Positions 1 through 5,776 of a stretch of DNA of 5,776 nt are shown piece by piece (positions within the stretch are counted from its first letter, which is position 1; every line of letters begins with the position of its first letter). The DNA lies in contig DTXA01000253.1 of assembly GCA_012962735.1 (NCBI GenBank), positions 1-5,776 of the forward strand, read 5' to 3'. This stretch comes from Candidatus Latescibacterota bacterium (lineage in GTDB: Bacteria > Latescibacterota > 4484-107 > B68-G9). The notes beneath the pieces are model-generated. The model ran no database searches, was not told the DNA's origin, and saw nothing but the letters and a program-made list of their open reading frames with translations. Position numbers and translations under genes: made by a program.

Positions 1-67
1 CCCCAAAAAGTTCTTCGCTTCGCCCCCTTGTATTAGACCGAAGGAGAGGCCTCTTTAAAGTGGACGA
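1..67. other. Flank downstream of the operon, no gene seen
   Basis: These are the bases after the stop codon of the hybrid kinase. The only visible structure is a perfect 10-base palindrome AGAGGCCTCT at 45-54 with no loop, and a run of five T (minus strand) at 5-9 that is not preceded by a good GC hairpin. No start codon with a convincing ribosome-binding site was found on either strand. The operon may continue beyond the window. Confidence 0.5.
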
Positions 68-2749
68 TCATTTCTTGGAGATATAGTCCCTCCCCAAGAC
101 CTCCTCTATGGCCCGGAGCATATCTCCAATCTGGAAGGGCTTGGGTACCACAGCTTGAATACCCTGGGCCTGAAGGTGTTCCGGAGATTTCTCCACCTCC
201 CATCCGGTGCAGAGGATTATGGGGACATCCGGGGCTGCGTCTTTGGCCTTTTCAATCACCTCCCATCCGCTGATATCAGGGATGCTTAGGTCTACTATCA
301 GTACGTCGAAGGACCCCTCGCTTAGGCGCTTCAGCCCGTCCTTGCCGGACGGCACCACCTCTACATGATGGCCCATGCGCCGGCTGATCTCCCGGAACAC
401 CCCCTGCACACCTTCATCGTCCTCCACCACAAGCATCCGGATGGGACAGACCTCCCCCCAGCCCGGCCTGGGATGGGAGGCAGGATGTATTTCGTGGAGG
501 ACGGGGAAGCGCATGAGGAATGCCGTGCCCCTGCCCTCCTTGCTCTGGACCTCTATGGTGCCACCGTGACGGGCCACGATCCCTTGAACTACGCTCAGCC
601 CCAATCCCAAGCCTTTAGGTCCCTTAGTGGTGAAGAAGGGTTCAAAGACCCGCCTCTTCACCTCTTCCGACATCCCAACCCCGTCGTCCGCCACGGAAAG
701 CCCTACCCATGCCCCCTCGGACCAAGTTCTGATGCGGATCTCCCCTCCATTGGGGAGAGCGTCCACCGCGTTGAAGATAAGGTTGATCAGCACTTCGGTC
801 AGTTCCGAGCAGCTGCCGTGCACGGAGGATATCTCTCCCAGTTCCGTGCGAACCTCGATGTGAAGCCCCTTAGAGGAGGGCTCGTGCTTCCATTTCGGCT
901 TGGTCATGGCGACAGCGTCCCGGACGACCGCATTGAGGTCCACGGCCTCGAAGGGGCGCTCAGGACGCCCACGGGTGAAGTCCTGGAGCCTGCGTACGAT
1001 GGCCGCTCCCTCCACGGCCGCCCGCTCTATGGTCTTGAGCCCCTCCCGGAGCTTCTTAAAGGGTTCCCCGTCTGGGAGGCCCATCTGGAGCAGTTGGGCG
1101 TAGCCGAGGATCCCGGCTAAGATGTTGTTGAAGTTGTGGGCGATGCCGCCGGACAGCACTCCTAGGGCCCGCTGCTTCTCGGACTGGACGAGCTGCTCCC
1201 GGAGCAGGTTGCGCTCGGTGACGTCCCTTATGATGGCGGAGAGGTCCCCTCCAGCCCCCTCCCCCATCGGGGAGAGGAGTATCTCTAAGTCTATCTGAGA
1301 GTTATCCTTGCGCCTTCCCGTCACTTCGAACCTGGAGGCCCCGCCGTCGGCCAGTACCCTCTCCCGCTTCCTCAGCCAGACCTTTTCGGGGATCAGGTCC
1401 CAGATAGGCCTTCCGACGATCTCCTCGGCCCTGTACCCGAAGATCTTCTCCGCAGCCCGGTTCCAGGAGCGGATGGTTCCCTGGGGAGCCAGGGTCAAGA
1501 TCGCGTCCCCTGCATTCTGGACGAGGCTCTCCAGGTACGCCCGGCTCCGGCGGGCCTCCTCGTAAAGGCGGGCGTTCTGGATGGCGATGGCTATGTGTTC
1601 GGATAGCAGTGTCAGAAGTTCCCTTTCCCCCTCCTCCAGGGGACTGGAGGAACGGACTTCTAAGTGGCCAACCGCCTGACCGTTCACCCAGATAGGTTGG
1701 AGGCGTTGGACGCTCTCGCCCTCTGGGCGTTCCCGGGCCTCACGGGCCGTTTTCCCTCCGTCGAGCACCACTCGGGCCTCCTCGTAAAGCCCGGCCATAA
1801 GATTCTCGGACACCTCCTCTAAGATGGTCTCTAAGTCCAAATGGCGCAGGACAGCGGTGGATATGGCCCTCAGTAGGTCCAGTTGCAACACCCTGCGGCG
1901 CAGTTCCTGGGTCCTGTGTTCCAGCTCCCGGTACATCCTCCGGTAGGTTATACCCAAGGCTATCTGACCTCCTAAGGCGCCCAAGAGTTCTCCCTCCATA
2001 GGAGATAGGCCTTGTGCCTTCCTCCATCCCCACAGGACCACGCCGCAGACCTTCTCCCCCATCTGCAGGGGCACCGAGACCAATACCTCAAGTCCGGCCT
2101 CCTCCATCTCCTTCCTCAGGGGCCCCTCCACATCTATATGGGACCAGGGCTTCTGGAGTAGGGAAGCCCGGCCGGCGACAGCTTCGGCGAGAAAGCGGGG
2201 GAAGCCCTCCCCCTGAAAGTCGGCCTCAGGTCCCCACAGGTAGAAGGCATAACCGTCCGCCCCCACCGAACGGGCGGCTTCCCGGAGGGCGTCTAAGGGG
2301 ACGCCGACCTTAGAGGAGACCTTGCTCAAGGCCCTCATCTGCTCTACCAGACGTCTGATCTCCTCCTTGGGCCGTTTACTCCGAACCCTACGTTGGAGTC
2401 CCTTTGCCACGGCTTCGAGCACTTCCTCCTTGCCGAAGGGTTTTACCAGGTACCCGGCGACCTCGTGGTGGATGGCCTCCTGGGCAGTTTCCAAGGAGGC
2501 GTAAGCCGTGACGATCACCACCTCTATGTCGGGCCGGAGGTGCTTAGCCCTGCGGAGCACCTCCATACCGTCCATCCCCGGCATCCGGATGTCCAGTAGC
2601 ATCACATCCACGGGATTGGATGCCAGATGTTCTAAGGCCGTAGGGCCGCTGTCGGCCGTGGCCACATCGTACTGCCGGTTCAGGATCATCCTCAGGGATT
2701 CCCTGGGACCCAGCTCATCGTCCACTACGAGTACCTTCGGCCTTTCCAT
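68..2749 (-). CDS. Hybrid histidine kinase, REC-GAF-GAF-PAS-HisKA-HATPase-REC
   Basis: This 893-residue cytosolic-looking hybrid kinase has a receiver at each end. REC1 (1-120) has Asp10/Asp11, phospho-acceptor Asp53 (LLDIRMPGMDG), Thr81 and Lys103, and resembles NtrC/AtoC-type receivers. GAF1 covers about 140-275, a short GAF-like region about 290-398, and PAS about 403-515 (IRSWNRAAEKIFGY). DHp (about 525-592) has the variant H-box GGIAHNFNN with His538. CA (about 645-752) is intact: Asn656/Asn660, DDGVG at 688-692, FEPFFTTK at 702-709, GLGLGL at 713-718. A Pro/His-rich linker (751-768) leads to REC2 (769-890) with Glu776/Asp777/Asp778, Asp820 (LIVDLSIPDISG), Thr848 and Lys870. The start is ATG at 2749, six bases after GGAGG and overlapping the previous gene by 35 nt. 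There is no HPt or DNA-binding domain, so the output must lie in another protein. REC1 could take phosphoryl from the upstream kinase and REC2 from its own His538; both are inferences. Confidence 0.95.
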   Translation of the reverse strand: MERPKVLVVDDELGPRESLRMILNRQYDVATADSGPTALEHLASNPVDVMLLDIRMPGMDGMEVLRRAKHLRPDIEVVIVTAYASLETAQEAIHHEVAGYLVKPFGKEEVLEAVAKGLQRRVRSKRPKEEIRRLVEQMRALSKVSSKVGVPLDALREAARSVGADGYAFYLWGPEADFQGEGFPRFLAEAVAGRASLLQKPWSHIDVEGPLRKEMEEAGLEVLVSVPLQMGEKVCGVVLWGWRKAQGLSPMEGELLGALGGQIALGITYRRMYRELEHRTQELRRRVLQLDLLRAISTAVLRHLDLETILEEVSENLMAGLYEEARVVLDGGKTAREARERPEGESVQRLQPIWVNGQAVGHLEVRSSSPLEEGERELLTLLSEHIAIAIQNARLYEEARRSRAYLESLVQNAGDAILTLAPQGTIRSWNRAAEKIFGYRAEEIVGRPIWDLIPEKVWLRKRERVLADGGASRFEVTGRRKDNSQIDLEILLSPMGEGAGGDLSAIIRDVTERNLLREQLVQSEKQRALGVLSGGIAHNFNNILAGILGYAQLLQMGLPDGEPFKKLREGLKTIERAAVEGAAIVRRLQDFTRGRPERPFEAVDLNAVVRDAVAMTKPKWKHEPSSKGLHIEVRTELGEISSVHGSCSELTEVLINLIFNAVDALPNGGEIRIRTWSEGAWVGLSVADDGVGMSEEVKRRVFEPFFTTKGPKGLGLGLSVVQGIVARHGGTIEVQSKEGRGTAFLMRFPVLHEIHPASHPRPGWGEVCPIRMLVVEDDEGVQGVFREISRRMGHHVEVVPSGKDGLKRLSEGSFDVLIVDLSIPDISGWEVIEKAKDAAPDVPIILCTGWEVEKSPEHLQAQGIQAVVPKPFQIGDMLRAIEEVLGRDYISKK

Positions 2750-4685
2750 CGCCGTCCTCCTTCGGGCTTACGGGCAACCGGACGGTGAAGCGGATTCCCT
2801 TGGCCCGTGGTTCCACCGAGACGGCCCCCCTATGGTCCTCCACGATCTTCCGGCTTGCACAGAGCCCTAAGTCCAATAAGCTTCCCTTCTGAAAGGGATC
2901 CAAGAGCTTGTCCGCCTGTTCTGAAGACATATTTAAAGATGGACTGGATATGTAGATCACCACATTTGGTCCGGTCCCGAGGCCGGCGGAGACCGAAACA
3001 GGGCTGCCAGGCGGCACCTCGCTCAGTATATGGTCCAGTATGTAACGGAACGCCTTGGAGAGCTGGACAGGATCGTGGCGCACAGGGGGGAGGTCTCCTT
3101 TGAAGGAGAGGTTGAGGTTCCCCTTGTTCTGTTCCTTTATATCCTTCACGACCCCCTCTAAGACGGGGCGGATGTCCCCTGTGCGGAATTCGTAGGGTCT
3201 TCCTTCGGTTAAGGCTACCAACTTCTCCACCAGCCCGTTTAGCCTCTGGACCTCCTGGCCCATAACCGCCTGGAACTGCTCCCTAAACTCCGGGTCCTCG
3301 TAACGCTCCGGAAGGAGCTCCACGAAGGTCTGTATCGAGACTAAGGGGTTTTTCACCTCGTGGGCTATCCATCCCACGACCCTGTGGAGCAGGTCCAACC
3401 GTTCCGAGCGGATACGCTCCTCCTCCAACCGCACACGGTCGGAGATGTCGTCGAAGAGCATAACGCTGCCTATGATCTCATCCCCATTCCGGAGGGGATA
3501 GGTGCTTACTTCCAAGGGCTTGCGGTCGGGGAGCAGCTTTACCGTGTGTTTCCAGTACGTCTTCCCTCCTTGAAGTGTCTCGAAGAGCATGTCTCCCAAA
3601 GGAGATGGAAGATGACGCAGGTCCTCGCCCAACATCTCGGAGACGTCCTTCCCCAATATCTCCCCGGCCCTGCGGTTGAAGAACGTCACCCGCTCTCTGC
3701 GGTCTATGTTGACCACACCGCTGCTCATGCCCGAGAGGATCTGTTCTATATATGCCTTCTGGTATTCCATCTGGCGGTGCAGTTGGATGTCCTGTATGGC
3801 CATAGCCACATGACCTCCGAGCGTAAACAATGTCTCCAGTTCCTCCTGGGTGTAAGGCGCACCGGTGACCCGTCTTCCCAAGCCTAAGATGCCCACCAAA
3901 TGCCCTCGGGCTATAAGGGGGACTACTATAATGCTCTGGAGCATCTCCATATCCCTGCGGGCCTCTAAGGAGAGGGGATCGGAGGAGGTCTCTTCGTGGT
4001 ACAGGATTCGCCCCTCAGTCGAGAACCAGAGCGGAAGGCCTTGCCCTCCCCTCAGCTCCAATCGGTCTATATGAGGCCCCGAAAGGCCCCTGTGCGCGTG
4101 GACTCGATAGGTGGGCGAGGAAAGGTCCTGCAAAAGGAGTACCATCTTGCCGGGGGAGACCAGTCGGGAGACCGCCTCTAAGAAGAGCTCGGTGAGCCGG
4201 CTTAGGTCGAAGCCTGTGCTCAAAAAACGAGCGAATTCTTTCAGCATGTGAGATGTGGCTAAGAGGTCCTGAGGAAGCGAGGTCGGAGCTGCGCGTGCCG
4301 AAACGGTTTCGAGAGCCTGGAGCTTCTGGAGGAGGCGGCGCTTCTCCAAAGCCCGTTCTACGGCACCGGACAACTCAAGCCGGGAGAGGGGCTCCTTGAG
4401 GACGAAGTCGCATAGCGTAAAGAGCCGGTGATCCGGCTCCCAGAGCTCCTCCTCAGGCCTTATTCCGAGCAACACGCAAGAGGCTTGGAGCGAACGGCAC
4501 AGCTCCAAAAGATCCAAGTCCTTCGGCCCGGAGACCTCTGCGATCACCAGATCCGCCGGAACGGTCCACAGGGTCTCCTGGAGGTCTTCGCGGGAGATCG
4601 GGATGGCTAAGACCCCTTCCGGGAGGACGTCTTCGATCCTCCGTGCGAGCTCAGGGTGTCCAGTGAGGATCAGCACCGACCACAC
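2715..4685 (-). CDS. Sensor histidine kinase-like protein with pseudo-receiver and degenerate ATPase domain (probable pseudokinase)
   Basis: This 656-residue protein has the order pseudo-REC (1-118), GAF (about 157-300), PAS (about 308-420), DHp (about 430-495), CA-like (about 533-640). The start is GTG at 4685, six bases after a very strong GGAGG site. The receiver-like part begins WSVLILTGH, so the acidic pair is replaced by Thr-Gly; the phospho-acceptor position is Glu50 (VIAEVSG), while the Lys (Lys97, VLKEPL) remains. The DHp is intact: His442 in HEVKNP, with the ExxN phosphatase motif. The CA-like region aligns with that of the upstream gene but has lost both N-box Asn (now Tyr548 and His552), all three DxGxG residues (now Ser581, Ser583, Asn585) and most of the G2 glycines. 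It keeps DPF and DLGL, and the reading frame is full length, so this is not simple gene decay. Autokinase activity is doubtful. Phospho-acceptor, phosphatase or heterodimer partner roles are inferred. No membrane segment is seen. Confidence 0.93.
   Translation of the reverse strand: MWSVLILTGHPELARRIEDVLPEGVLAIPISREDLQETLWTVPADLVIAEVSGPKDLDLLELCRSLQASCVLLGIRPEEELWEPDHRLFTLCDFVLKEPLSRLELSGAVERALEKRRLLQKLQALETVSARAAPTSLPQDLLATSHMLKEFARFLSTGFDLSRLTELFLEAVSRLVSPGKMVLLLQDLSSPTYRVHAHRGLSGPHIDRLELRGGQGLPLWFSTEGRILYHEETSSDPLSLEARRDMEMLQSIIVVPLIARGHLVGILGLGRRVTGAPYTQEELETLFTLGGHVAMAIQDIQLHRQMEYQKAYIEQILSGMSSGVVNIDRRERVTFFNRRAGEILGKDVSEMLGEDLRHLPSPLGDMLFETLQGGKTYWKHTVKLLPDRKPLEVSTYPLRNGDEIIGSVMLFDDISDRVRLEEERIRSERLDLLHRVVGWIAHEVKNPLVSIQTFVELLPERYEDPEFREQFQAVMGQEVQRLNGLVEKLVALTEGRPYEFRTGDIRPVLEGVVKDIKEQNKGNLNLSFKGDLPPVRHDPVQLSKAFRYILDHILSEVPPGSPVSVSAGLGTGPNVVIYISSPSLNMSSEQADKLLDPFQKGSLLDLGLCASRKIVEDHRGAVSVEPRAKGIRFTVRLPVSPKEDGDGKAEGTRSGR
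2755..2762 (-). promoter_or_regulatory. Ribosome-binding site of the third gene
   Basis: Read on the minus strand this is AAGGAGGA, with GGAGG six bases before the ATG at 2749. It is encoded by the Lys-Glu-Asp codons near the end of the second gene. The placement is the same as at the junction of genes one and two, and it supports the chosen start. Confidence 0.85.
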
Positions 4686-5776
4686 CGATCACCTCCTTAC
4701 GATCTACAGCCGGAAGGCGGACGAAGGCCGTAACCCCACGGCCTTCCGGGTTGCACTCCAGGTGTAAATCTCCCTTGAAGTCCTGGACGATCCGCCGACA
4801 GATGGTCAATCCCAACCCCATTCCCCCTTCTTTTGTGGAGAAGAACGGATCGAACACCCGCTCTAAGCGGTCCTCTGGTATACCCTTCCCGGTATCCCTG
4901 ATGCGTACCTCGACGTACCCATCCCAGGTGCCGTCCCCCCGAGCTGCTGAGACGGTGAGCGTACCCCCCTCTGGCATGGCCTCTAAGGCGTTGTACAAAA
5001 GGTTGAGGAAAAGCTGCCGCATCCTCGTGGTCTCCCCCATCACCTGAGGCAACCCGGGGTCGTAATCCCGGACTATGCGTACCTCGGATTTCCTGGCCCG
5101 CTCCTCTATGAGCATCAGGGTATATTCTATGACCTCCCGGAGATCGATGGGGGCCTTTTGGAAAGAAGGGGGACGGGCCGTCTCTGAAAGCTGGGCGATC
5201 AAGGCATTTATCCGGTCCAGCTCCTTTAAGGCCACCTCCTGGAAATACCTCCGGAACTCGGGGTCCTCGTGACGCTCGGGGAGGAGCTCGGTGAAGGTAC
5301 GGATGGAGACTAGGGGGTTTTTGATCTCGTGGGCGAGCTCCGCGGCCATGGTGCCCACCAATACCATCCGCTCGGCCAGGCTGCGTTCCTGTTCTAAGCG
5401 ACGGATGTAGGAGAGGTCGCTAAATACCATAACGGCCCCATGTCGGCCTGAAGGGTCGTGTAGGAGGGAGGTGCTGAAGATTATGGGTATAGGTGGAGTA
5501 TGGTCGTTCAGTATACCCTCCTGGTGCGTGTACACCCGGCCGTCCTCTAAGGCCTCTCTGAGGGGTCCTGAGATTCCACGGTCTATCGCGCTTAGGGGCT
5601 TCCCCAACACCTCCTCGGCCGGGCGCCCTGTCAGCCGTTCCGCGGCGGGGTTGAAGACGACTATCTTCCGGTCGGCGTCCACCGTGACCACCCCGCCTTG
5701 CATATTTCTCAGTACGCTCTCGCTGTATTCCTTCATCCACCGCATTTCCCTGTAAAGCCGGGCGTTGTATATGGCC
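4651..5776 (-). CDS. GAF-PAS sensor histidine kinase, 5' end outside the window (partial)
   Basis: This is an intact-looking sensor kinase that should autophosphorylate a His and pass the phosphoryl group to a receiver Asp. The ATG at 5745 is probably not the start. The frame stays open to the edge, and the codons before it read AIYNARLYRE, the usual C-terminal helix of a GAF domain. Counting from the Met at 5745: PAS about 5-118 (GVVTVDADRKIVVFNPAAERL), DHp about 127-192 with H-box HEIKNP (His139), then CA about 236-345. All CA motifs are present: N-box Asn248/Asn252 (NLLYNALEAMP), G1 DTGKG at 284-288, F-box DPFFSTK, G2 GMGLGL. No membrane segment is visible in the part seen. The family is certain; signal and partner are unknown. 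The last 35 nt overlap the next gene and carry its ribosome-binding site. The DHp is a close paralogue of that of the next gene. Confidence 0.95.
   Translation of the reverse strand, partial: AIYNARLYREMRWMKEYSESVLRNMQGGVVTVDADRKIVVFNPAAERLTGRPAEEVLGKPLSAIDRGISGPLREALEDGRVYTHQEGILNDHTPPIPIIFSTSLLHDPSGRHGAVMVFSDLSYIRRLEQERSLAERMVLVGTMAAELAHEIKNPLVSIRTFTELLPERHEDPEFRRYFQEVALKELDRINALIAQLSETARPPSFQKAPIDLREVIEYTLMLIEERARKSEVRIVRDYDPGLPQVMGETTRMRQLFLNLLYNALEAMPEGGTLTVSAARGDGTWDGYVEVRIRDTGKGIPEDRLERVFDPFFSTKEGGMGLGLTICRRIVQDFKGDLHLECNPEGRGVTAFVRLPAVDRKEVIGVVGADPHWTP
4687..4699 (-). promoter_or_regulatory. Ribosome-binding site of the second gene, extended Shine-Dalgarno
   Basis: Read on the minus strand this is TAAGGAGGTGATC, complementary over 13 bases to the standard 3' end of bacterial 16S rRNA. 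The GGAGG core sits six bases before the GTG at 4685 and decides that start. It lies inside the Arg-Lys-Glu-Val-Ile codons near the end of the upstream kinase, so translation of the two genes is probably coupled. Confidence 0.85.

Noticed and set aside
1..54. Possible transcription terminator after the last gene
   Set aside because: The palindrome at 45-54 has no loop and no following T run, and the T run at 5-9 lacks a solid hairpin. The CTTCG/CGAAG pairing before it would need a loop of about 16 bases with only a 5-bp stem.
365..1120. A 251-codon open frame on the plus strand opposite the kinase and receiver end of the hybrid kinase
   Set aside because: It lies wholly antisense to a well-supported gene with conserved motifs. 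Its product is rich in Pro, His and Gly without a recognisable domain, which is typical of the mirror frame of GC-rich coding DNA. No clear ribosome-binding site was seen.
1262..1277. GC-rich hairpin CTCCCC-CATC-GGGGAG
   Set aside because: It lies inside the PAS coding region of the hybrid kinase, encodes a Gly/Pro-rich loop, and has no T run after it on the coding strand, so it is most likely incidental.
3360..3887. A 175-codon open frame on the plus strand opposite the second gene
   Set aside because: It is antisense to the PAS and DHp coding region, shows no domain pattern, and is explained by codon composition of the real gene.
5743..5745. ATG at 5745 as the start of the first gene
   Set aside because: The upstream codons to the window edge stay open and encode a typical GAF C-terminal helix matching those in the other two proteins, so the true start is outside the window.

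Overview
The window is a bacterial signal-transduction locus. Three long genes lie head to tail on the minus strand, so they are read from high to low coordinates, and they fill all but the last 67 bases. All three are sensor histidine kinases with no visible membrane segment, so they are probably soluble sensors. The first (4651-5776) is cut by the window edge. The DNA is fairly GC-rich by eye, with strong Shine-Dalgarno sites and free use of TTA, ATA and AGG codons. That fits many Desulfobacterota, Nitrospirota, Methylomirabilota or thermophilic candidate-phylum bacteria. The window holds no rRNA or other marker, so the lineage is a guess.

Layout in transcription order: (1) 5776-4651, the end of a GAF domain, then PAS, the phospho-acceptor domain DHp (HisKA) and the ATP-binding domain CA (HATPase_c), with all kinase motifs intact. 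(2) 4685-2715, a receiver-like N-terminus without the acidic pocket, then GAF, PAS, an intact DHp, and a CA domain that has lost the residues used to bind Mg-ATP. (3) 2749-68, a hybrid kinase of the form REC-GAF-GAF-PAS-DHp-CA-REC, with both receivers and the ATPase intact. Bases 1-67 are the downstream flank and show no convincing gene or terminator.

The genes appear to form one translationally coupled operon. Both junctions overlap by exactly 35 nt with the same frame offset, and in both the ribosome-binding site of the next gene is written into a Lys-Glu codon pair of the previous one. The shared GAF-PAS-DHp-CA core, and DHp segments of genes 1 and 2 that are about 82 % identical at the DNA level, point to origin by duplication.

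The most interesting point is gene 2. It keeps the phospho-accepting His and the ExxN phosphatase motif but looks unable to bind ATP, and its receiver-like domain has Glu where the phospho-acceptor Asp should be. A plausible model, which is inference, is that gene 2 is a pseudokinase that pairs with or is phosphorylated by gene 1, or acts as a phosphatase, and that gene 3 supplies or receives phosphoryl groups through its two receivers. No DNA-binding output protein is present in the window, so the target is unknown.
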